From Methanosuratincolales archaeon (GTDB taxonomy: Archaea > Thermoproteota > Methanomethylicia > Methanomethylicales > Methanomethylicaceae), in NCBI GenBank assembly GCA_937930465.1, contig CALGKV010000114.1, positions 1-12,909 of the forward strand: a stretch of 12,909 nt of DNA, in the 5' to 3' direction. Positions within the stretch are counted from its first letter, which is position 1. Each line of letters begins with the position of its first letter. Positions 6,379-12,909 of this stretch are shown one piece after another. Made by a program: the position numbers and the translations under genes. Under the pieces are notes generated by a model. That model worked only from the letters and a program-made list of their open reading frames with translations. It searched no databases and was not told the origin of the DNA.

Positions 6379-7368
6379 CTACCCGGCTCGGCTGATTATC
6401 GAGTCCAGGTCTGCGACCAGCGAATCGAGCACCCCGAGGGCGCGCCTCTTGGATTTCTCTGACCTCACCAGATCCCCCAGCACCTCCTCAATCTCCGAAG
6501 CCCTCTCGAGGTAATCCTTCTTGCTGATCCGCCTCCGCTCAAGCATCTGCTTGATGCCCATTAGCCTGAGCAAGGGGTCCTGCCTCTTCAGAGGTATGAC
6601 GGCGAGCTCCTTCCCAAGGCTCTCTTGCCTCTCAAGGAGGCGCAGCTTCAGAGACTTTAGCTCTTCGGTTATCCCCGCGTCCTGATTTCCTCCCCCCGCA
6701 GGCTTTTGAGACTCGTGCTCCTTGATCTTGGAAATCGTAATCGTGACGAGCTCCTCGGTTGCTGGATCTAGGGGCGGCGGGTCAGGCGGGTAGAACAGGT
6801 ACCTGTGGAGGTCTACCGGGCGACGGACAACCCTGATTGATCCCCCGGTCCGGATTGCCAAGTCCTCCAGCATCCCCATTCTCTCGCCGGGCCCAAGGCG
6901 GATCACATTTATTGTGGCGCGCTGCATCAGTGCGTCGTATATGCATAGCCTGGGATCCTCGCCGAGGCTGCGGTCGGCGTCGGTGATCAGCAGTATTTCG
7001 CGTTCCCCATGCTCTGAGGCAGTCAATGAGAGCGCATCCCGTATTGCCAGACCGACAGGGGCTCCCGACTCGGCGTTTGTCGATGATATGTCGCTAATCA
7101 GGTGTACGAAATTCTCGTCGAGGGTGCGTGCGAACTGGAACGGAAGCACCACCTTCACCACGGGCTTTGCCTTCCTGTTCTTGAAGGCTATCACGGCGAC
7201 CCTGTCGTCCATGGCGAAGTTGAGGCCATCAGACAACAGCTGCCTAAGCTCGCTTTTCACGAGCTCTATCTTGGGGATCTCGAGTTCTGCGACGCCTTCG
7301 GTTCCCCCCATGCTGCCGGATGCGTCAACAAGGTAAACCCTGCTTACTCCCAATCCAACCCCATCCAT
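6379..7368 (-). CDS. von Willebrand factor A (VWA) domain protein
   Basis: 329 aa, no signal peptide, so cytoplasmic. Residues 8-190 are a VWA domain. The MIDAS metal motif DASGS is at 15-19, and a SGAPVGLAI segment (101-109) stands where the MIDAS threonine loop normally lies. The LLITDADRS strand (126-134) supplies the later aspartate. Residues 192-202 are a Pro-rich linker (YPPDPPPLDP). The remainder (230-325) is a charged, probably coiled helical tail (ELKSLKLRLLERQESL). VWA proteins bind partners through a divalent cation; the partner here is unknown and no MoxR-type ATPase is present. It follows the cation-efflux gene by 12 nt on the same strand, with the same reading frame separated by one TAG, so co-transcription is likely. 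The ATG at 7368 is the only start in the frame after that TAG, and its SD is weak. Confidence 0.88.
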   Translation of the reverse strand: MDGVGLGVSRVYLVDASGSMGGTEGVAELEIPKIELVKSELRQLLSDGLNFAMDDRVAVIAFKNRKAKPVVKVVLPFQFARTLDENFVHLISDISSTNAESGAPVGLAIRDALSLTASEHGEREILLITDADRSLGEDPRLCIYDALMQRATINVIRLGPGERMGMLEDLAIRTGGSIRVVRRPVDLHRYLFYPPDPPPLDPATEELVTITISKIKEHESQKPAGGGNQDAGITEELKSLKLRLLERQESLGKELAVIPLKRQDPLLRLMGIKQMLERRRISKKDYLERASEIEEVLGDLVRSEKSKRRALGVLDSLVADLDSIISRAG

Positions 7369-7380
7369 CCATGAATAGTC

Positions 7381-8307
7381 CTAGGCTTCCCGAGATCTTT
7401 GGTAGCTTGATGGCTCGATCTCGAGCACGATGTCAGATATATTGCCTAACTCACTAATGATTCTTTTCTTGACCTCCTCGGCAATGCGGTGCGCTTCATC
7501 CACCGTCAGCCCCCCGTCCATGCGGATCTTCGCCTGCCCAGCGATCGATCTCCCGACTTTCCTCAGACGCACATCGCTGACGCCCCTCACCCCCTTGACC
7601 CCCATGGCAATTGCAGAGAAGCGCTCGAGGAGACCGGGGCAGAGGCACCCGTCCATCAGAACCACCGAGGACTCCTTTATCGAGACGTACCCTACCGCAA
7701 CGATCATGACTGAGATCGCCATGCCCGCTATGGCATCGAAGTAAAGCAGCCCCAAGTGAGAGAGGGCTACCCCGGCGACGACCACGAATGAGGAAAGCCC
7801 ATCTTTGATCGAATTGTAAGCCTCTATCTTCAGGGCGAGCGACCCCGAGGTCTTAGCGAGGCGGATCTTCATCAGAGCCAGTGTGAGGGAGGAGGATCCG
7901 GCGAGGATAGCGACCACGATCGCCAGAAAGGCGTCCCTGATCGGGACAGGATCCATGATCACAAGGAAAGATTCGTACATCATCAGCCCACCGAGTGCGA
8001 TCATGACTACGGCTGCCAGCAGACCGAAGAGGTTCTCTGCCCTCGCATAACCGTGGCGGAATGCACTGTCGGGCCGCCGCCTGGAGATCATTACCCCGGC
8101 GAGTACAAGCACTGACACGACGCTGTCAGCGAAGGAGTGGACGCCGTCGGCGATCAGCGCAATGCTCCCAAACCAGAACCCGGCGACAACCTCCCCCAAG
8201 CCTATCGAGAAGAGCAGGAGGACGGATGCTCGCAGGAGGACCTGCTCCCTCTCGAATTGCTTGTACTGCCTTTCAGGGATCGTTAACCTGGATTCCCCCC
8301 CATGCAT
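7381..8307 (-). CDS. Cation diffusion facilitator (CDF) metal efflux transporter
   Basis: 308 aa, typical for the family. Six membrane helices occupy residues about 25-220, with a cytoplasmic C-terminal domain (about 225-298) of the CDF ferredoxin-like fold (VRGVSDVRLRKVG, DGGLTVDEAHRIAEEVKKRI). In TM2, H57 and D61 (ADGVHSFAD) form the HxxxD half of the metal site. In TM5 the usual H/DxxxD is N165xxxD169 (AYNSIKDG). CDF dimers exchange Zn, Mn, Co, Fe or Cd for protons. The Asn makes a plain zinc site less certain and could suit Mn or another metal. The start at 8307 has AGGGT just upstream. It is divergent from the P-type ATPase across 106 nt and leads into the VWA gene. Confidence 0.93.
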   Translation of the reverse strand: MHGGESRLTIPERQYKQFEREQVLLRASVLLLFSIGLGEVVAGFWFGSIALIADGVHSFADSVVSVLVLAGVMISRRRPDSAFRHGYARAENLFGLLAAVVMIALGGLMMYESFLVIMDPVPIRDAFLAIVVAILAGSSSLTLALMKIRLAKTSGSLALKIEAYNSIKDGLSSFVVVAGVALSHLGLLYFDAIAGMAISVMIVAVGYVSIKESSVVLMDGCLCPGLLERFSAIAMGVKGVRGVSDVRLRKVGRSIAGQAKIRMDGGLTVDEAHRIAEEVKKRIISELGNISDIVLEIEPSSYQRSREA

Positions 8308-8335
8308 ATCGACCCTGTGGAGCGCGCTTCAATTT

Positions 8336-8372
8336 CTTTTATTGGGCTGCCACTAGTAATACTTTATACCGA
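8336..8372. promoter_or_regulatory. Divergent promoter between CDF and P-type ATPase genes
   Basis: On the plus strand, AATACTTTATA (8358-8368) reads as BRE plus TATA. It places initiation near 8390, about 24 nt before the ATPase ATG at 8414, with no SD in that leader. On the minus strand, two TATA-like elements, TATAAAG (8368-8362) and CCAATAAAAG (8345-8336), precede the CDF start at 8307. The first minus element overlaps the plus one, so a single bound factor could control both genes. Confidence 0.45.
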
Positions 8373-8413
8373 TCAAGAAAAAAGATATTTCTTCCGCAAA
8401 TCGAATACTTTGT

Positions 8414-10924
8414 ATGGAACTTCTTGACCACCCGCACGCAGCAGCTGTCGAGGATGTGGAGAGGGCCCTCGAGACATCCAGGTCCGGGCTCAGCCAGCAG
8501 GAGGCGTCCAGGAGGCTTGGCTTGTATGGCAAGAACCTGCTTGAGGAGGAGAAGCCCTCGCGGCTGAGGGTATTCGCCCGGCAGTTCAAGAGCATACTGA
8601 TCTATGTCCTGATAATAGCGGCTGTGATCGCGGTCGCTCTGGACAAGACGGAGGACTTTTTCGTCATCGTATCGATAGTGATGCTGAACGGCGTCCTTGG
8701 CTTCTGGCAGGAGATGAAAGCCGAGGCCTCGATCAGGGCGCTCAAGAAGATGGCGGAGAGCAGGGCAACGGTCGTCAGGGGAGGGGAGGAAGCAGTGGTG
8801 CCTTCGTCAGAGCTCGTGCCGGGGGACGTCGTGATTGTGCGCGAGGGGGATGTCGTCAGCGCAGACATCAGGCTATTCGAGAGCGAGGGGCTGATGGTAG
8901 ACGAGGCCACCATAACGGGGGAATCCGTCCCTGCCTCCAAGGACGAGACGGCTGTCCTCGATCCTGCTACCCCCCCATATGACATGGTCAACATGCTCTT
9001 CTCGGGCACAACAGTGGTCAGGGGCTCCGGGGCGGGATACGTCTGCAGGACCGGGAAGGGCACGTACTTGGCATCGATCGCGGAGAGGGTGAAGGAAAGC
9101 TCCCCGGACAGCCCCCTGACCTGCGCGGTGAGGGAGTTCTTCAAAAGGTACGTCTTCATCCTGATCGCAGTTTTCGCTGCAGTCGGGATAGCCGGGTATT
9201 CGCAGGGGCGAGAGCTCGGCAACCTCGCGTACCTGCTCGTGGCCCAGATGGTGTCTGCGGTCCCAGAGGGGCTGCCCCTTGTGATAACGATCGTCATGGT
9301 AGTCGGCGCGGTCAACCTCAGCAGGAGGAAGACGCTCGCGAGGTACCTTCCGTCTGTTGAGACGCTCGGGAGCGCGACGGTGATAGCTTCGGACAAGACC
9401 GGGACGATAACAGAGGGGAAGCTCGAGGTGAAGGAGGTAGCGCTGCTGGACGAGGGGATTGCCAGGCTTGGGGCTGCGCTCTGCAACGACTCCGACGGGG
9501 AGCGGGGGGACCCGATAGATTTGGCACTGAGCAGGTGGGTCGGCGAGGAATACTGCAGGATAAGGGAGAGGCACAAGAGGGTCTGGGCTTTCCCCTTCGA
9601 CACGAAGAGGAGGATGATGGCGACAGCGAACGAGGTCAGCGGGTCGGAGACTCTTTTTGTCAAGGGGGCGTTCGAGGAGATAAGGAAGATCGCGGTGAAC
9701 GCAGAGGAGGCCGAGAGGCTCGCCCAGGAGGAGGATGGGATGGCATCAAGGGGGCTCAGGATAATAGCAATAGCAGCCGGGGAGTGGAGGTCCAAGATGC
9801 CCGAGGAGTGGAGGGTCCGGATCGTTGCGCTAATCGGTTTCCTCGACCCACCGAAGGAGGGCGTTAGGGAAGCGGTCAAAACCGCCAAGAGGGCCGGGAT
9901 CAGGGTGATGATGATCACGGGTGACCACCCGCTCACCGCGAAGGCCATCGCCAAGGAGGTCGGGATTTGGGGGGAAGGGGACAGAATCCTGACCGGGGCG
10001 GAGGTGGACAGCATGGACGGGGGCGCGCTGTACGAGGCTCTGAGGAGGACCGCTGTTGTGGCAAGGGCCCTGCCTGAGACGAAGTACAGGATTGTCAAGA
10101 CGCTGCAGGGGAGTGGCGACATAGTCGCCGTGACCGGGGACGGGGTCAACGACGTCCCTGCGCTGAAGGTCGCAGACCTCGGCATAGCGATGGGCTCCGG
10201 GAGCGAGGCCGCCAAGAGCGTCTCCAAGATGGTAATACTCGACAGCAACCTGAGCGTCATAGTCGACGCGATAAAGATCGGCAGGGTGATAGCGGACAAC
10301 ATAAGGAAGGTGATATATTACCTGCTCTCCACCAACATGATGCAGATAGTCCTTCTGGCTATCTCGGTCTTCGCCGGATACCCCATCCCGCTCCTCCCGA
10401 TACAGATACTCTGGATCAACATAGTCACGGACGGGGTCCAGGACAAGTTCTTCCCGTTCGCGAAGGAGGAGGGCGACGTGATGTCCCGGACGCCGAGGAA
10501 GCCTAAGGACCAGTTCTTCGACAAGGTGCAGGTTTTCAGGATCGGGTTCTTCGGTATCACGACTGGGATCGCTGCGCTCCTTCTCTTCAGGTACCTGATC
10601 TACCAGTACGGCTACGAGATGGCGGTCGCGGTGACTTTCACTACTGTGGCGGCCGCACAGTGGTTCAACGGCCTGCAGGCCCAGAAGGAGAGGGAGCCCT
10701 TCCTCAGGAACCTCAGGAGGAGCTTCTGGATCAATCCCTACGCCTACTTGGGCGTCGGCATCGGGATGCTGCTTCAGCTCTTCGCGATATACGCGGCGCC
10801 AGGCATCTTTGGGGCGATCCCGCTCAATCTGGAGCACTGGGGATACGTTGCCGGCTTCTGCGCGTTCACTTTCCTCGTCGTGGAGGCAAGGAAGTTGATT
10901 GAGAAAATGGTATTCAAAGATTGA
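8414..10924 (+). CDS. P2-type (Ca2+-ATPase-like) cation-transporting ATPase
   Basis: 836 aa. The N-terminal cation-ATPase helix domain (ALETSRSGLSQQEASRRLG, 18-36) is followed by the A-domain TGES (168-171), M4 PEGLP (284-288) and the phosphorylation site DKTGT with D327. The nucleotide-site KGA is at 417-419, TGD at 502-504 and the hinge GDGVND at 575-580. The six C-terminal helices follow, so the protein is full length and enzymatically intact. Against SERCA, the M4 Glu, M5 Asn (N641) and M6 N669-T672-D673 are kept. The M5 Glu of site I is Gln644, and the M8 Glu position looks like Ala, so probably only one ion site remains. M6 continues unusually as TDGVQDKFFPF. It should pump a cation such as Ca2+ or Mn2+ out of the cytoplasm. 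There is no SD; transcription probably starts about 24 nt upstream. Confidence 0.95.
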   Translation: MELLDHPHAAAVEDVERALETSRSGLSQQEASRRLGLYGKNLLEEEKPSRLRVFARQFKSILIYVLIIAAVIAVALDKTEDFFVIVSIVMLNGVLGFWQEMKAEASIRALKKMAESRATVVRGGEEAVVPSSELVPGDVVIVREGDVVSADIRLFESEGLMVDEATITGESVPASKDETAVLDPATPPYDMVNMLFSGTTVVRGSGAGYVCRTGKGTYLASIAERVKESSPDSPLTCAVREFFKRYVFILIAVFAAVGIAGYSQGRELGNLAYLLVAQMVSAVPEGLPLVITIVMVVGAVNLSRRKTLARYLPSVETLGSATVIASDKTGTITEGKLEVKEVALLDEGIARLGAALCNDSDGERGDPIDLALSRWVGEEYCRIRERHKRVWAFPFDTKRRMMATANEVSGSETLFVKGAFEEIRKIAVNAEEAERLAQEEDGMASRGLRIIAIAAGEWRSKMPEEWRVRIVALIGFLDPPKEGVREAVKTAKRAGIRVMMITGDHPLTAKAIAKEVGIWGEGDRILTGAEVDSMDGGALYEALRRTAVVARALPETKYRIVKTLQGSGDIVAVTGDGVNDVPALKVADLGIAMGSGSEAAKSVSKMVILDSNLSVIVDAIKIGRVIADNIRKVIYYLLSTNMMQIVLLAISVFAGYPIPLLPIQILWINIVTDGVQDKFFPFAKEEGDVMSRTPRKPKDQFFDKVQVFRIGFFGITTGIAALLLFRYLIYQYGYEMAVAVTFTTVAAAQWFNGLQAQKEREPFLRNLRRSFWINPYAYLGVGIGMLLQLFAIYAAPGIFGAIPLNLEHWGYVAGFCAFTFLVVEARKLIEKMVFKD

Positions 10925-10928
10925 TCAA

Positions 10929-10963
10929 AACTTTTTTTATATCCTTGGTTTAAGCTTATAGCC
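10929..10963 (+). promoter_or_regulatory. Leaderless promoter of the sugar epimerase-like gene
   Basis: AAAACTTTTTTTATATCC (10927-10944) reads as an archaeal BRE followed by TATA. The TATA centre near 10939 predicts initiation at about 10964, exactly the ATG, and no SD is present. The same T7 run starts 7 nt after the ATPase stop, so it may also terminate that gene. Confidence 0.55.
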
Positions 10964-11893
10964 ATGAGGTTTCTCGTTGCGGGAGGGGCAGGGTTCATAG
11001 GCTCGAACATAGTGTGGAGGCTCGTCGGCGACGGGTTCGAGGTTGAGGTCATTGATGACATGAGCCTTGGAAGCCCAAAGAACTTGCCTGAGGGCGGCAG
11101 GCTGAAGATCACAGAGGGGGATGTAAGGGACAGGGATCTGCTTGAAGAGGCTATTGGCAGGTCGGACGGCGTCTTCTTTGATGCCGCAAGGAGCTCTTCC
11201 CCCATGTTTACGCCAGACCCGAGTGAAGGGGTCGAGGTCAACGTCATGGGGTTCATGAATGCGCTTGAGGCTGCCCGGAAAAGGGATGTCCCCCTCGTCT
11301 ATGCTTCAACATCCTCACTATACAGCAGGTGCAATCCGCCTCACAGGGAGGGCATGCAAGTCGTGCCGGGGTCTTTTTACGAGTACTCGTTACTCGCCAG
11401 GGAGATGGCTGCGAGGCTGTACCACGAGCTCTACGGCGTCGAGGCGGTAGGGCTGAGGTACTTCAGCGTCTACGGCCCCAGGGAGGAGTTCAAGGGCAAG
11501 TATGCTAACAACATATCACAGTTCGCCTGGGAGATGATGAAGGGGAGGAGGCCCGTGATATACGGCGACGGGAACCAGACAAGGGATTTTGTGTTCGTGA
11601 GCGACGTGGTCGAGGCCAACCTTCTCGCCATGGAGAACGCCGCCAGGGCAGGGGGCGATGTCTTCAATGTCGGGACCGGGGTTGAGACTACCTTCAACAA
11701 GGTTGTGGAAATTTTGGGGGAGGAGCTCGGCACGGACATTAAGCCCATATACGTCGAGAACCCGATAAAGAACTATGTCAGGAGGACGCTCGCCGACACC
11801 TCTAAGGCGGCTGAGAGGCTCGGGTTCGTGGCAAAAGTGCCGTTGCGCGAAGGCGTAAGGAAGACCCTAGATTACTACGCGTCTAAAGCCTAA
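10964..11893 (+). CDS. NAD-dependent epimerase/dehydratase family (extended SDR), catalytic Lys absent
   Basis: 309 aa, usual length. The Rossmann motif GGAGFIG (7-13) binds NAD(P), and the acidic D31-D32 after strand 2 favours NAD. Other family marks are FDAARSSSP (72-80), the active-site strand YASTSSLYS (113-121), LRYFSVYGPR (164-173), GDGNQTRDFVFVSDVV (201-216) and FNVGTG (234-239). The catalytic YxxxK is altered: Y139 is followed four residues later by L143 (YEYSL) instead of lysine. The protein resembles UDP-glucose 4-epimerases and sugar dehydratases acting on nucleotide sugars. Loss of the lysine would impair hydride-transfer chemistry, so it may have changed reaction or be inactive. 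The downstream flippase fragment suggests a surface-glycan context. Transcription is probably leaderless. A weak stem (ACGCC/GGCGT, 11918-11937) with T-rich tail follows the stop. Confidence 0.92.
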   Translation: MRFLVAGGAGFIGSNIVWRLVGDGFEVEVIDDMSLGSPKNLPEGGRLKITEGDVRDRDLLEEAIGRSDGVFFDAARSSSPMFTPDPSEGVEVNVMGFMNALEAARKRDVPLVYASTSSLYSRCNPPHREGMQVVPGSFYEYSLLAREMAARLYHELYGVEAVGLRYFSVYGPREEFKGKYANNISQFAWEMMKGRRPVIYGDGNQTRDFVFVSDVVEANLLAMENAARAGGDVFNVGTGVETTFNKVVEILGEELGTDIKPIYVENPIKNYVRRTLADTSKAAERLGFVAKVPLREGVRKTLDYYASKA

Positions 11894-12276
11894 TGATTAA
11901 TGGCGGGAGCTGCTGCCACGCCTAATCGCTGGGGCGTTGTTCTTTGCCACATTATCGGTTTTGATGATCAAGGTCTCTTGGGGAAACGGTGAGCCAAAAG
12001 GAATCATGGCAAAAAAGGCATCGGTGACCCCCATTCCTCTCGATGGCTCGCAAGAGGCTCCATGACCAGGCATTGGCAACCCGCGACGAAGGCGATTAGG
12101 ATCCTCACAACCAGTGACGGGAATTCTTCCAGTCGCCTTGGCGATGGGCGGGTCGGATGCGCCGTTCCCATTTCACTGGGAGCTGCGGCTTGGAACAATG
12201 GCGGCGGAATGGCTGTTGGGCCCTTCGGTGTGGCTGGCGTGTGAGCGCCGTCGCTTTTCAGGGCAATGCGGGAGGC
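11894..12276. other. 383-nt gap without a supported gene; structured segment
   Basis: All frames show short open stretches, but none has a good SD, a family match or consistent composition. The clearest structure is a nested inverted repeat. AAGGCGA (12089-12095) pairs with TCGCCTT (12133-12139), and inside it GACGGGAA (12116-12123) nearly pairs with TTCCAGTC (12127-12134). It may be non-coding RNA or decayed coding sequence. Confidence 0.3.
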
Positions 12277-12909
12277 TCAAGTGCCCGACATTGTTTCGTT
12301 TGTGCCCCTTCTGATTGCAGATCGCACCGATCTCTTTAGCTCTTCGAGTGTTGACCTTAACCTAGGCAAGTACGCATAGAGGATCGCGATGTAGGCAGAG
12401 AAGAAGACCAGCACATGCAGCACCAACGACGGCACCAGTGCCCAGAGCGTGTCCAGCCTGCTTATTGGGAAGGCTATTGGAAGCACAGACAGCGGCAGGG
12501 CAGGGAGAAGAATCACGGCTGCCTGCTTAACGAGCGCCCGGAACGGGAATGCCTGTTTAAAGTCCCTCTTCAGCAGGGTGGAGGTCGCGATCAGCGAGAT
12601 TGAGAAAGAAGCAAGCATCGATAACCCCCAAGCCACGGAGATTTGCACCGGGTCCCTCACTAGGTAGGAGCAGATGGACAGAAGAAGTACATAGACTGCG
12701 TTGACCGAGAAGTTCAACAGGTCGTTCTTGAAAACGGCTGATCTGAGCAGCTCCCTCTGCGAGATCGAAGACGAGTCCTTCGCCTCCATGCCCAGGTAAG
12801 AGATTGCCGCAATCCCGGAGATGACTTGCATCACCGAGGCTAGCACGAAGGATCGCAATGGCCAAGCCGCAGGCAGGTATTTAGGACCCAGGATCGCGCA
12901 GATGGGCTC
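12277..12909 (-). CDS. Polysaccharide flippase-like membrane protein, C-terminal part
   Basis: 210 residues are visible and the frame is open to the right edge, so the N-terminal half is missing. The first visible residues, ILGPKYLPAAWPLRSFVLAS, match the loop and helix typical of Wzx/MATE-like O-antigen and polysaccharide flippases (G.xY...A...LR...). Five further hydrophobic helices follow at about residues 19-40, 63-85, 88-112, 127-150 and 152-181, and then a basic cytoplasmic tail (KRSVRSAIRRG). Such proteins flip lipid-linked sugars across the cytoplasmic membrane for cell-surface glycans or glycoproteins. The facing epimerase-like gene supports a sugar context. The fold assignment comes from the pattern alone and is fairly good; substrate unknown. 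It ends with TGA at 12279-12277. Confidence 0.75.
   Translation of the reverse strand, partial: EPICAILGPKYLPAAWPLRSFVLASVMQVISGIAAISYLGMEAKDSSSISQRELLRSAVFKNDLLNFSVNAVYVLLLSICSYLVRDPVQISVAWGLSMLASFSISLIATSTLLKRDFKQAFPFRALVKQAAVILLPALPLSVLPIAFPISRLDTLWALVPSLVLHVLVFFSAYIAILYAYLPRLRSTLEELKRSVRSAIRRGTNETMSGT

Noticed and set aside
8602..10302. 566-codon open frame antisense to the P-type ATPase
   Set aside because: It is a mirror of the GC-rich ATPase codons, with Ser/Thr/Leu-rich low-complexity translation and no start signals. The sense strand carries all the P-type motifs.
9830..10837. 335-codon antisense frame inside the ATPase
   Set aside because: Arg/Asp/His/Pro-rich translation typical of a shadow frame, with no family features.
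1..12909. tRNA, rRNA, CRISPR array, insertion sequence or pyrrolysine system
   Set aside because: No tRNA T-arm or cloverleaf in the gaps, no regular direct repeats, no transposase motifs, and TAG serves as a normal stop in two intact genes.

Overview
This window most likely comes from an archaeon of the Thermoproteota (TACK) side, for example a Bathyarchaeia-like lineage. That placement is inferred from several signs. Promoters have TATA/BRE-like boxes and at least one start is leaderless. Ribosome sites read GGAGGT or GGTG. Arginine is often AGG in a GC-rich genome. Two secreted proteins carry many N-glycosylation sequons, and a winged helix is anchored in the membrane. There is no rRNA, tRNA, CRISPR array or recognisable insertion sequence, so the placement is tentative.

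Layout. Positions 1-336 (-) hold a broken or recoded reading frame that runs off the left edge. Positions 380-853 (-) encode a stand-alone response-regulator receiver. A non-coding stretch (854-1141) follows, with an 8-bp-arm inverted repeat and a hairpin/T-tract. Positions 1142-3964 (-) hold two genes transcribed together: a heavily sequon-bearing secreted coiled-coil protein, then a signal-peptide/TM protein ending in a cytoplasmic winged helix. A 417-nt gap (3965-4381) carries divergent promoters and a 15-codon mini-ORF with a strong SD. Positions 4385-6127 (+) encode a small two-TM protein that abuts a sodium:solute symporter, closed by a hairpin/T-tract terminator.

Positions 6379-8307 (-) hold a cation diffusion facilitator followed 12 nt later by a von Willebrand A protein. 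From the opposite side of the same 106-nt divergent promoter region, 8414-10924 (+) encodes a P2-type cation-pumping ATPase. Together they look like a metal or ion homeostasis cluster. Positions 10964-11893 (+) encode a leaderless NAD-dependent sugar epimerase/dehydratase-like protein that has lost the usual catalytic lysine. After a 383-nt gap, 12277-12909 (-) is the C-terminal part of a polysaccharide flippase-like protein that runs off the right edge. The last two genes suggest a surface-glycan neighbourhood.

The most interesting unit is the secreted coiled-coil plus membrane-tethered winged-helix pair. Both proteins share a short helical repeat, which suggests an archaeal surface-to-DNA signalling system. 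The other leads are the amber/frameshift gene at the left edge, the epimerase without its lysine, and the ATPase with a reduced ion site.
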